Shown in pieces: positions 23,001 through 32,473 of a stretch of DNA of 64,000 nt. This DNA is from Golubevia sp. BC0850 (taxonomy: Eukaryota > Basidiomycota > Exobasidiomycetes > Golubeviales > Golubeviaceae). The stretch is from contig JAAVVG010000012.1 in NCBI GenBank assembly GCA_012976225.1, forward strand, positions 558,001 to 622,000, given 5' to 3'. The first letter of the stretch is position 1; every line of letters begins with the position of its first letter. The position numbers and the translations under genes were made by a program. The notes beneath the pieces were generated by a model that was given only the letters and a program-made list of their open reading frames with translations, did not search any database and was not told where the DNA came from.

Positions 23001-24095
23001 TTGAGATTTTGGATTTGAGAAGTGGAAGTGGAAGTGGAAGCTTCTTGTTGCTCTTGTCTGGTTCTTTGAGCTCGTTCGCTGTTGAGAAGAAGAGAGGAAG
23101 GAGGATTCAGTCTTTGGTAGGTTGGAGTCTGAGTAGGAGTAAAGCATTAGCAGCCTGTGTCGGTCGATGCATCAAGAACCAGCACGAGCTTGGAACACAA
23201 ATCGGTCCCCATTAGTGAGCAGAACTGGACTTCCATTGGTTGCGAGCTGCTCTCTGTTTCCTGGTAGCTTCCACTTGGCGGCAGCAGTCCCCTTTCCACT
23301 TGAGTTCCGCGTCATTGTCGTCCCCCTTATCCCCTGTAAGAACAGTAAATTAGAGCTAGAGTTCGGTTCCAACATACTTCATTCACGAAGAGGTCTGCCA
23401 GACAAGAAGCTAGTCACCAGCAATCAGAGCTATCGTTGGAAAGTGACCTATCTCCGACTCCTCCCTCAAGTAACTCCTGCGGTTTGAAACTTCTCTGATG
23501 TCGAGCCTTCTATTCCTGAAAATGACGACCTAAACAGAGACAGAATATTGCAGCGCCACTGATCTGTTCACCTTGGAAGGTTCCTTCGATCTGACAGCTT
23601 GCGCTTTGACTCACGAAGTTAACAAAGCAATCAACCTCCAAGTATCCCCCTCTGTCTTCCAGCTCAAACTATCATCTTCTGAATCTTGAAAAGTGGTCTG
23701 AAGGTTTTGAGCGATTGATTGACTTGTAGCTAAATCCAAGGCGAGTTGAGATCTTTCTTGACAAAGTTGAGAGAAGGCATTGGCTGTACCTAGATCTGGA
23801 TCTAGTCGATGAGATTCAGATAGTTGTCGAGCTTGAGATAGGATTAAGGCGAAAGAGTAGAAAGAGGAAGAAGAAGAGGAGGAGGAGGAGGATGGATCTG
23901 AAGCTGAAGGAAGTGGAAGTGGAAATGGGAAGAGTAGAGAAGAGAGAGATTAGATTAGCTCAAGCTAATTCAATGCGAATGCTGATTGCTGATTGCTTGA
24001 CTCTACTTACCATCCATCATAGACTCTTTGAGGTCGTTGTTGGTTGTTGTAGTAGGAAGCTCCAAAAGCCTAGCCTTGTCCTTCTCTCTTCCCAT
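20030..24095 (-). CDS. NUP84: nuclear pore scaffold protein Nup84 (Nup107 family)
   Basis: Nup84/Nup107 is an alpha-helical member of the Y-complex that coats the nuclear pore. Recognisable parts are YSFALILSQARQLSESHRLD and TWRLIALLTS in the N-terminal half, ALIRTLFEYTRSGQLDLALDL, RQVDQPWRAASLMGG, LWKGVCKKLAG and the C-terminal exons DRFNWEKAIS, EILEMDWLKLESDDQDPEIA and LRNYLNQVRLVELRALELSD before the stop at 20030-20032. The proposed start, MGREKDKARLLELP (24095), splices in phase to the next exon (acceptor near 23935); MRRIYC at 24119 is an alternative. The joins between about 23610 and 23130 are unsolved: at least one small exon must sit there, and the next secure exon starts near 23126 with TPTYQRLNPPSSLL. 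The middle carries Gly/Asn-rich low-complexity linkers. The gene is head to head with LAS17. Confidence 0.88.
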
Positions 24096-24138
24096 CGCAT
24101 CACAGTATATCCTCCTCATCCCCCTTCCTCTGACAAGT
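24096..24138. promoter_or_regulatory. very short shared promoter between NUP84 and LAS17
   Basis: Only 43 bp separate the proposed NUP84 start codon (leftward) from the LAS17 start codon (rightward). Transcription start sites must lie inside the opposite gene or the transcripts must overlap at their 5' ends. Control signals may be inside coding DNA. The figure depends on both start choices; upstream Met codons in NUP84 would shorten or remove the gap. Confidence 0.55.
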
Positions 24139-26221
24139 ATGCCATCCTCGTCAACGATAACAACTACTTCCAAATCCAAGATCAAATCATCTTTGCCATC
24201 GTCAACCTACAAAATCTTAACTGCCACAGTTGTTAGAGTTTATCTCTCAAATGGTAGGGATTGGAATTACTCTGGATTAGAAGGTGGAATCTCTTTCGTT
24301 AAAGATAACTCAAAGAACACTTTCTCTTTCAAATTGATCGACTTAAAGGTTAGTCAAAGTTCAACCTGGTTGATACTCTTTCTTTCTTTCTCTAATGAGG
24401 ACCATGTGAACTGATCTCTCTTCTTCTTCACCTCCCCTCCCCTCCCTCAGGGAACAAGAGGTATCATTTGGGAACATGAGCTATACAATAACTTTGTTTT
24501 AAATCAGGATAGAACTTTCTTTCATACTTTCGAGGGAGATGTGAGTTGTAAATGGAATGGTATCCTATCATCGTTCGGATAGGTGTCCGATGGAGTAGCA
24601 ATGGCGTTTGGCGAATGGGCAAAGAGGAACAGGGAAGGATTGAAATATCATTAAAAAGGAAGGGATAATAGTACTTTCATCTACCAAATTACAGCGTTCG
24701 AAGATGGTTCAAATAGAGAATCGCTTCCACGTCGGCAAGGAAGGGTCGATCAGAAGCTGCGTGGGGAAGCAAGAAGGGCTCAGTCCTCTTCTATCTCTAT
24801 TCAGATGTCTTTCTAAAGGCAGTGGTAGAACTAAAGCTTCACCCAGTGTCAGGAATCTTCCCAGCGGATCTCATCTGGGACCTCTACTCACTCACTCCAC
24901 TTCCCTTGCATTCCCAACTTCCAGGAATGTATCATAGGTCTATCATACGCAGATGAAGGAGAAGCCAATGAAGTTTTCAAAAAAGTTCAAAACCGAGCTA
25001 AATATGGTGAGAGCCTTCCCTTTTAAATGGGAGAATCTCTCAACCCCCTTTTCCTTCCCTCTCAATCCCATTCTCTTTCTAAAACCTTTCTCTTTCCTTT
25101 CCTTTCCCTTCATCAGCCAAATCAAAATCCTCATCTTCAACAACCGCCTCTTCAGGAGGATCCTCTCTTCTATCATCTAAAAAATCTCACAAATCAAAAT
25201 CTTCAATCACAAAAATCGATAAATCCTTAATTTCATCCCCTCAAAATTTCACTCATGTAGCTCATATGGGATTTTCAACTTCTGATGGATTTTCTTCAAG
25301 AGGTGTAGATCCATCTTGGCAATCCTTATTAGATCAATTAACCAATATGGGAGTTTCACAATCTGAAATCCGAAAGAATGAAAAGTTTATAAAGGATTTC
25401 GTTGGACAGAGAGGTGGACCTACTACTTCTAAAGGAACTTCTGGAGGAAATGGTAATGGAACTAAGAAGAAAAAGGTTCCACCTCCTGCACCAAGTAGAA
25501 ATACTACTACTACTACAACAACTTCAAGTGCTAGAAAACCTCCACCACCTCCAGCTCCTAGAAGTGGATTTGGAACTGGTAAAGGTTCGGCTCTTCCACC
25601 ACCTCCTCCTCCCTCTAGACCTTCAACTTTGGGATCTAATTCTGGTCTAGTACCTCCTCCGCCACCACCACCTCCTTCAAGACCGAGTGGGAATTCTTCA
25701 GCTCCTCCTCCACCTCCAGTGAGTATTCCTTTTGTTTTCACTCCTTTCTTCTATGTTTCGAATGATATTTTTCTGTCCTTAAGATCTTCAAATCCAAGTC
25801 TTCTGACCCCATTCTTCATTCTCCCTCTCTTTTTCAATAGCCCCCTCCCGCTCCACCCTCACGATCAGGAAATGGTCCTCCTCCCCCACCTCCTCCACCT
25901 CCCTCAACTTCATCTCCTTCAACTCCTCTCCCACCACCTCAAGATGGTCGTGCAAATCTCTTAGCTTCAATTCAAGGCAAGAGCATCTCAAATCTCAAGA
26001 AAACCGATTCAAATTCGGTTCCAACTGCAGCTGCTGTTGGAGTTGGAGCTGGAGTAGGCATTGGAGCTGGAGCTGCTGCTGTTGCTGCTTCATCGGCAGG
26101 AGGAGGGGAAGAAGAAGCAGGAGGTGGAGATTTAGCTAGCGCTTTGGCCGCGGCTTTGAATCAGAGAAAGGGGAACATGGGAGATAGTGATGATGAGGAG
26201 GAGAGTGATGATGATTGGTAG
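24139..26221 (+). CDS. LAS17: WASP homologue Las17, activator of the Arp2/3 complex
   Basis: Las17/WASP activates Arp2/3 to nucleate branched actin at endocytic sites. Exons 24139-24348, 24451-24540, 24925-25006, 25117-25718 and 25841-26221 give 454 codons plus stop. The domains in order are a WH1/EVH1 domain (ILTATVVRVYL, GISFVKDNSKNTFSFKLIDL, RGIIWEHELYNNFVLNQDR, FFHTFEGD, ECIIGLSYADEGEANEVFKK) and a CRIB/GBD-like motif, ISSPQNFTHVAHMGF. They are followed by long proline runs (PPPPPPSRPS, PPPPPPPPSRPSG), a WH2 motif GRANLLASIQGKSISNLKKT and an acidic end DSDDEESDDDW. The CRIB-type motif, weak or absent in S. cerevisiae Las17, suggests direct control by a Rho GTPase such as Cdc42. A Gly/Ala stretch (VGVGAGVGIGAGAAA) between WH2 and the acidic tail is unusual. 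The first ATG is supported by the family N-terminus. Confidence 0.96.
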
Positions 26222-26637
26222 GAACCTAGCAGCAGAGGTGAGATGAGTTCGATGTAAGTGATTATTTGAAGGAATGAGAATTGCAAACCTTTGAGACTTT
26301 TGGTGCGCGGGGGGCGTGAGATGTGAGAGAAGACATTGGGGATGTGATCTTTGAATCTTCCCTTTCTTCCTCTCTCCCCTTTAGTTGGCTTCCTTCTGAG
26401 CTGAAAAACAAGTATAGATCTGAAAAGGAATGCTCATTCGTTTCTCTTCAGAAAGAGATAGTTTACGAATGGATTTTTAAGAGAGTGTGGCGTTCAACGG
26501 AACGATGGATGAAGAAATACAGAAAAGAAAATGAAAGAAAAGAGTTCGAGAGTGTTGAAGGGAAACCAAAGGTTGAAAGACTTGAAAAGAGTAGATAGAG
26601 AGAATGTGTGTGTTTTGATCTGGAGGAGAAGATTCGT
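26222..26637. other. convergent intergenic region between LAS17 and the small secreted gene
   Basis: This 416-bp stretch holds the two 3' ends. Several 60-136 codon frames cross it, but they are biased shadows. No RNA gene or repeat was recognised. Confidence 0.45.
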
Positions 26638-27007
26638 TTAAGGAAAGCTTCCACCTGCTCCGTTTCCTGATCCGTTTCCGATACTTCCTGCACCTCCGCC
26701 TCCGGCACAGGCCTTGATGAAGAGAGAGGATTGAATGAAGTTGAATGGAAAAGAGAGAGAGGAGAAGAGAGAGAGACCGAGGAGACATGGGGTTTCAGCT
26801 CGAAAAGTCGGAAACCTCTCAACTGATTTTGGATTGCCACCGACGTTGGTTGTATCTTACCTTTCCATCGCAACCACCAAATCCACCACCTAGTCCTAAA
26901 TCTAGAAGTCCACCTAATCCATCACCTAGCTGGGAGAGCAGAGGGACGGGAGCAGCGTTGAATAGGGGCAGTAGGGAGACGAAGAGTAGGACTGGAGAGA
27001 ATCTCAT
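26638..27007 (-). CDS. small secreted glycine-rich protein
   Basis: Two exons (27007-26861 and 26712-26638) encode a 73-residue product. It starts with a clear signal peptide, MRFSPVLLFVSLLPLFNAAP (cleavage likely after NAA), followed by a leucine/glycine segment (LGDGLGGLLDLGLGGGFGG). The second exon gives ACAGGGGAGSIGNGSGNG and ends GGSFP. Two cysteines are present, in CDGK and ACAG. The intron uses a GTAAG donor and a catcaag acceptor and keeps the frame. Small size, secretion and lack of a known fold make it a candidate wall-associated or effector-like protein, but nothing shows a role. The gene is too short for most gene finders. It converges on LAS17. Confidence 0.6.
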
Positions 27008-27273
27008 GGCTCTTGAAAGATGTGAAGAATTATGAATTTGTCGATTTCAGAAGAGAAAGAAAGAAAGAATAAAAGGAAAAGAGGTTGACGGTGGAGAGAA
27101 AGAGAGGAGAATTGAAGTAAAGAACTGTTGAAAGGCCTCTTCGGTGATCGGCCCTCTAAAGAACCCCATATCTTTCATCCTTGCTTCTCGACCATCTCAC
27201 CTCGAAAATCTACTTTTTTGATTCTTCTCTGAAAGATATGTCGAATGTCTCGTTAACTCAAGCTAATTAAAGG

Positions 27274-27640
27274 CTCAACTTCCAAGACCTTTCCCCGGAC
27301 GTCGCCTATCCTTTCTTCTCCAAGCTCCCATCTTGGTACTCGTTCGGAAAGTCTCCAAGTCCTGGTTACACTCAATGGATTCTCTCTCATCAAGCTCTTT
27401 GCAAGACCTTGATATTGAATACCTCTTGGGCTGACTCTTATTCAATCACAAAGTTATTTGACGACAAGAGTTGCAATTCATGGCCTCGCTAGCAGTCTGT
27501 CCTGGCTTCAAGCTCTTGAATTAACTGACTTCATCGATGAATCGTGGCGAGACATCAAATTGTACTCTTGCCATGTCTGTGATAAAGTGACGAATGACCT
27601 CCTTTTAGACAGGGATGGTCGGAGTGTGAGTTGAGTTGAA
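27274..27640 (+). pseudogene. F-box/leucine-rich gene relic
   Basis: One frame gives LNFQDLSPDVAYPFFSKLP, like the start of an F-box. The next frame continues with ILVLVRKVSKSWLHSMDSL, the second F-box helix, similar to VLVRRVCKQWLEVMEW in the gene at 15511. The third frame then gives leucine-rich text, ASSLSWLQALELTDFIDESW. The frame changes twice within 200 bp, no splice sites explain it, and there is no full gene around it. I take this as a decayed member of the local F-box/LRR family. Confidence 0.5.
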
Positions 27641-27680
27641 TTTCGGCCCAATTCAACTCAACTCAACTCAACTCAACTCA
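27627..27680. repeat. 16-bp inverted repeat fused to an (AACTC)n tract
   Basis: Bases 27627-27642 and 27650-27665 are perfect reverse complements separated by 7 bases (tcggccc). The right arm runs into further caact repeats to about 27680, and a second short patch of the same motif lies at about 27720-27735. CAGGGATGG begins 16 bp upstream at 27611. A hAT element end with subterminal repeats would look like this, but no partner end or target duplication was found. Confidence 0.6.
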
Positions 27681-27739
27681 AAGCCACTGAATTGAGATGA
27701 GTTGGTCAAAATTAGTAGCCCAACTCAACTCACTTCGTC

Positions 27740-28368
27740 TCACCTCATGACTCATGGACAGAAAGGGGGAGGGGTGTTTTGTGTAGGAGCTGTCTTACTT
27801 TTCTTCTGACCTTTATGTTCGTTTCTGTCTTCTCAGGCTCTATAGCTGAGACTGTCTAGTTTTCTCTTCCCCACTGCGAATCCAAAATACAATGCCTCTT
27901 CTGCAAATCAAAGACTCTACCCTTTTGAAAGTTGGATTGAAGTCGGTCTGTGGATGCAATTTCGACAGAGCAATTGTAAGTGGGATCTCTCGCATCTTCA
28001 CAATCTTTGGAATCATGACCTAGCTGCTTCGCAGCTTAGAGACAAAAGAGAAGAGAAATGAGGAGAACAGAAGAGAGCAGAGAGTGTTGGAATGAGAACA
28101 TATTGAACATGAGAGAAAGAGCTTTATGTATTTGAGAAAAAAAGGAGAAAAGGGGGGGGGAGGATAGGAAACCGTGAACGAGTACTGTATATAAACAAGA
28201 CAAAGAAAGACGCAATTGAAGAAGATCCAAATCTACTGAAATCTGAGAGAGCTACTGATCATGAACCTTGAAGAGGAAGTGGGGGAAGGGGGATGAGTCT
28301 ATTTTGGAGGAGCTGAAGAAAACTTGGTGATGCTTGCTTGAACGGAATGCTACATTGTCAATTCGATA
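27740..28368. other. gene-free stretch
   Basis: No domain-bearing frame is present. A plus-strand frame of about 44 codons from 27892 (MPLLQIKDSTLLKVG) has no known relative. Poly-G/poly-A patches occur near 28138-28165. Confidence 0.4.
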
Positions 28369-28468
28369 TATTTGATTCTTGATGTTGGCATTTGACGCGA
28401 TTCAGGTTGATTGAAGGGTATTTGATTCTTGATGTTGGCATTTGACGCGATTCAGGTTGATTGAAGGG
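28369..28468. repeat. perfect 50-bp tandem duplication (two copies)
   Basis: Bases 28369-28418 and 28419-28468 are identical over 50 bp, each beginning tatttgattcttgatgttgg and ending with ttgattgaaggg. The lack of any difference implies a recent event or an assembly artefact. It lies in noncoding DNA just downstream of the hypothetical gene at 28688. Confidence 0.9.
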
Positions 28469-28687
28469 TGACACTGATATAATGGTTTGTTTTTGGGTTT
28501 GTGAATTGATTATTGCGAAAATGGGAATGGGAATGGGACTTGAAATTAGACGAAACTGGGAAGACTAGTGGTTGCTTTGAAGATCTAAACGTCTTAAGGC
28601 TAGGGAGAATTAAAGAGGCTGTTGGTTTCTGGTATTCTTAGCTCCAAAGTAGCTATGGTCTATTTGTGGTTTGTTTTATCGTAAGGG

Positions 28688-30098
28688 TTAAAGAGACGTT
28701 TGCTTCTTTCCTTTTCTACTTTTCCTCTTGACTGTCTCTTCTATGATTGCTCTCAACTCTGAAGTCATTAAAGGCATTGACTTGACCCGAACGGGCAACC
28801 AGATTTCTAACTGGATTTCCAACCGGATTTTCAACCTTCCACCTAAGATCCTCGGTCTAACAATATTTCTGACAGCTCTGTCGACCATTCCTTCATCACC
28901 ATCAGTAGCGGAGTGATAGGAAGCAGAATCATCATCAGAGAAGGGAGAGTCGTTTCTTGGTAATCCTCTTAGCCAACCGTTGACATTCCCGTAGTTTCCA
29001 ACCTCTCCTCCAGATCCATTAGAAAATCTGTTTCCATCTCTATTGATCCCGACTTCTCTTTCGTAAACTCCATTCTCGTTGTTGTTGCTTGGGCTTCCAC
29101 CGCCTCCGTTACTTCTTTCACTTGAAAGTTCTGATTTGAAGAATTCAATAGTTCCTTTCAAAGCTTTTTCTAGCTCTTTTAAGCGAATAAAGGCGGTAAT
29201 CAAAGCTTCCAAAGGGTTAGACATGAGTGAAGGGTCGTCTCTAGCACCATCCTTCCCATCGATTCTACGATTGCTAACAGCAACTAGCTGAAAACCGAGG
29301 TTGAACATCTTTTCCTTTTCGTCACCTCCGAATTTAACCATGAAAGCTTGGACAACATACTTTAAGCCTTGAGAAAGATCGGAGATTTCTTCGGAAGAGG
29401 AAGGTGGGAAGTTGACCTGTCTGGAAGCGATGCTTAACAAATAAAACAGATTGATTAGAGCCTTTAGCATTTCTCGTTGAGATCCAGTCTCATCCAATTA
29501 GCAAGGTACGAGCGAATTGCAATTAAGAGACTAATAAACATTTGACCATTCTTGACGTATTCATTGACTGAACATGAGAAAGAGGGGAAACGGTGGGAAG
29601 ACGCGAGATTAGCATAAGATCTATTGATTTCATCTTCCCAAACATCGAAAACTCCTTGTACTCCTGATACTCACATCTTGATTGGAGCTCATTGACTCTG
29701 AAGGACGAAAAAGACAAAAGAGTTTGAAGAGCAGATCTGTCGAAGTCCTTCTTCCAGTTGTTTGATGCCGAGATCTTTGAAAGCAACTTCAATCTTCGCT
29801 CCCCACTCTTGGCTAGAGCAGCATACAAAGCTTTGTATACATTTGCTCTTGCAGTTGCACCTTGACGTGGGAATTGAATAGCCAATGCTTGAATGAAGGC
29901 GGCCATCGTCTTACGCCTTGGATCGTAATCAGGCGGTAGACCCAGAGCTGAGAAGAAAGAGTCAAGCCGTGGGAGGCAGGGATCGATTGGAAGAAAGGAG
30001 TGTCGAGTTTCGAGGTTTAGCCATTCCGCTCTCTCTGTGAACGTAACGTCCCAAGCAAAGTTCTTTGAGACAGACGGCTGATGGGTCTCCAAGAGCAT
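28688..30098 (-). CDS. hypothetical helical protein
   Basis: Not recognised. The first exon runs from the ATG at 30096-30098 and contains FFSALGLPPDYDPRRKTMAA, AIQFPRQGATARANVYKAL and RSALQTLLSFSSFRVNELQ, an all-helical composition. The second exon probably starts after the acceptor gatgag near 29490 with TGSQREMLKALINLFYLLS, continues helical to IRLKELEKALKGTIEFFKSE, then becomes Gly/Asn/Ser rich (RSNGGGGSPSNNNENG) and acidic (FSDDDSASYHSATDGDEG). It ends basic (RKSRKGKKQTSL) at 28688. A GCTAAT branch site lies just before the acceptor; the donor is uncertain (several in-phase GT at 29560-29610). No signal peptide or membrane segment is evident. Confidence 0.5.
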
Positions 30099-31068
30099 CT
30101 GCTCTCAGCAAGCCAACACATCAAAGAAGAGACGATTGAATTGAATCGTCTAGGCGAGACTGGCACGGGAAACTACACTCTCCTCGAGCTAGAGGTATCG
30201 GCTTTGCTTGGAGCATCTGTAGAAGAGAGCCCGAGAAAAAACAACTCTCAATCCTTGGACAGCATCACAGATTGAGAATTGAGAGAGAGACCTGAGCCTC
30301 TCTCAGTTCTCTCTCTTGTCACTCGGCTTTAAAGAAAGAAGGATGATCTTCACACGAGTCGAGAAGAAATGATGACCCTTTGCTACTATTTGTTGTTGTA
30401 TTCGCAAAGATGTTGTCTTTTGGCGAGTTCAAGTTCGTTCCTTCTGTTGACAGTTGGGTGATCTGGGTGAGATGCCGGCAGCTGTTTTTGGTACTTACTC
30501 CCTTTGGAGCTTGAGTTGTGAGGTCTCAAAATCTCTAACAAGATATTCAGACATTGAAATGGAAAGCAATTAGGAGAGATGGGAGGTTGGCAGATCAGGA
30601 TGTTGAAAGGTCCAAAAGTCCAAGTCAGATTCTGGACTTCGAGCTGACTAGATACCTTGACATTTCTGTCTTCATTTCAACCGAGATGCTTGGGAACAAT
30701 TCTGAAACAAGCCTCAAATGAGATATCTGACAATCCAGGTCGAAGAATCCGAGAGCAAAGCCTTTCTCCTTCCCTTGAAATCCTCCGCCCATCTCCAATC
30801 GTCCTCTCCTTCTCGTCCTCAACCCGTCTAAGATCAACCGATACATTGACGAGATCAAGGGGTTCTTCCGCATACTAAACTGACGACTTCTTATTGAGGA
30901 AAGGGAGAGATCCATTCATAGTTGAGAGACAGTTGTCTCCTTCTGATTCATCGCCAACTGGGATGGAAGGGAAGTAGAAAGAGAGGGAGCTCGACGTTAG
31001 ATGACTCCCAAGCACCAAGAGCAGTGCTAAAAGAACATGCATAAGTCCTACTTACTAGTCTCTCCTAC
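30099..31068. other. gene-poor stretch with possible coding remnants
   Basis: This 970-bp stretch lies between two leftward genes. A 96-codon minus-strand frame (30625-30915) includes GFFDLDCQISHLRLVSELF, which could be a stray exon or relic of the leucine-rich family, but it has no clear start or splice partners. The rest shows nothing recognisable. Confidence 0.35.
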
Positions 31069-32259
31069 CTACAAAGTCCTCAGCTTGACTTTTCCATTCT
31101 TGATCCTCTCGTTCTCTCTCAACAGTTCCCTGGACTCTTTCCAAAGTCTAACTGAGACTGAGTGTGAAGATTCCGCCTCTCGACTGTCTGGACCGATTGG
31201 CCTAGAAGGGAGTACAATTTCTGCTAAGTTTGACAGAATCCCACTTGAAACAGTATCTGAAAGAAACCTATCTTCTGCGAAGCTGTCATCAAATGCATAG
31301 TATGGAAGATGTAAAATCTTGACGCTTGACAGCGAGGAACGTGGCTTTCCTGTCTTCAATCCATACAGCATCAGAAAGTCCAGACTCAAGGTCTTTAGGT
31401 TTGTAAAGATTGAGAGATCCATCTTGCTGGATTGCGAGGCACGGAGATTGGTAAGGCGAAGGTGTTTGATTGAGGAATAAGAGTTGGAGAGACTTGAGAG
31501 ACAGTCTACCGACATTTTTGCGATCGAGTCGTCACCAGAAATAGTGATTGCAGCTCCCATCGCAATTTCCAGAGAATCGAGAGAGTTGGTAAACTGAAGA
31601 AAGTGATGAACCGCTGTCGTCTCCACATTTCCTCCCACTAATTCCTTGCTCCACTTTCTCCCTAACCATCCTCTGTTGTTGATAGGGGTCTCATTCCAGT
31701 GTAGGCGGGGCCCGAGAGCGAGCTGTTTGACTCTAGAGAGGCCTTTGAAAGTTTCCCAATACTTCAGAAGAAAGGTGTAACCATCTAGCCTTAAGGTAAA
31801 AGAGAGTGAAGCTTGACGTAGATGAACGCAGAAGACCAGGATCCAGATCATGTTTTGGGCCTTCATCATTCTTCCCGGATCCTGAGAACCTCTCAAAAAC
31901 AGTCTTTTGAGTGAGTGCGTCAGGAAATGGTAGGGAACCTCTTTTTGCTCCGTGAGAGGGAAGGGGAAGATGCTGCCGTCTAGGTTGAGAATCTGGAGGT
32001 TGGCGCACTTCTCAAGGATAAATCCAAAGATGATCCACTCCACTTCGTCCCGAGTAACTTCCCGTCCAACATTGATCCCGAGCTGTACCCAGTAATACCA
32101 GTCGATTAAAGTAAGAAGTTGAAGTTGAAAGAGAACAGGAACAAGGATTGGACGAGTGTAGAAAATGGTGAAGATGAATGCGGAGTGAAACGAACAAGAG
32201 TGAGAAGGGGATACAAGATAAAAAAAGATAAAGACAAAACAAAACAATACACAAAACAT
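31069..32259 (-). CDS. leucine-rich-repeat protein of the local F-box/LRR family
   Basis: The 396-codon frame carries leucine-rich repeats of the F-box adaptor kind: LEKCANLQILNLDGSIF, FLTHSLKRLFLRGSQDP, FTNSLDSLEIAMGA, SSIKHLRLTNLRASQ and FTNLKTLSLDFLMLYGLKTG. It ends in a charged helix (LWKESRELLRENERIKNGK). The first 60 residues are odd (MFCVLFCFVFIFFYLV) and contain what looks like an intron ending in gtacag at about 32083, so the true first exon may be elsewhere or lost. No F-box is visible between this gene and the next. It could be a functional LRR protein or a 5'-truncated family member. Confidence 0.5.
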   Translation of the reverse strand: MFCVLFCFVFIFFYLVSPSHSCSFHSAFIFTIFYTRPILVPVLFQLQLLTLIDWYYWVQLGINVGREVTRDEVEWIIFGFILEKCANLQILNLDGSIFPFPLTEQKEVPYHFLTHSLKRLFLRGSQDPGRMMKAQNMIWILVFCVHLRQASLSFTLRLDGYTFLLKYWETFKGLSRVKQLALGPRLHWNETPINNRGWLGRKWSKELVGGNVETTAVHHFLQFTNSLDSLEIAMGAAITISGDDSIAKMSVDCLSSLSNSYSSIKHLRLTNLRASQSSKMDLSIFTNLKTLSLDFLMLYGLKTGKPRSSLSSVKILHLPYYAFDDSFAEDRFLSDTVSSGILSNLAEIVLPSRPIGPDSREAESSHSVSVRLWKESRELLRENERIKNGKVKLRTL

Positions 32260-32344
32260 TGTAACTAAAACGAAAGAAAGAGATTCACCAGAGACTGAAA
32301 GTAGGAATGGAAATTGACTGAATCTTGCGGTTGAGACTAAATTG

Positions 32345-32395
32345 GAAAGAGGTTCACTTTTGCATTGCTTTTCGATGCAGAAGTGAACCTCTTTC
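32345..32395. repeat. 21-bp inverted repeat with 9-base loop (strong hairpin)
   Basis: Arms 32345-32365 and 32375-32395 pair along 21 positions with a single G-U; the loop is 32366-32374. The hairpin lies 79 bp beyond the stop of the BBE-type oxidase gene and 86 bp before the start of the LRR gene, both leftward, so it may be in the 3' untranslated region of the oxidase or the promoter of the LRR gene. Confidence 0.85.
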
Positions 32396-32473
32396 GAACG
32401 AAAGAGACCCGAAAGCGTTGAAGATTCAAATTCTAATAGAAAAATATGCAGGTGGAGCCGAATGTGCTATGGA

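Noticed and set aside
25334-25741. Glycine-rich minus-strand frame of 135 codons
   Set aside because: It is the mirror of the proline runs of LAS17.
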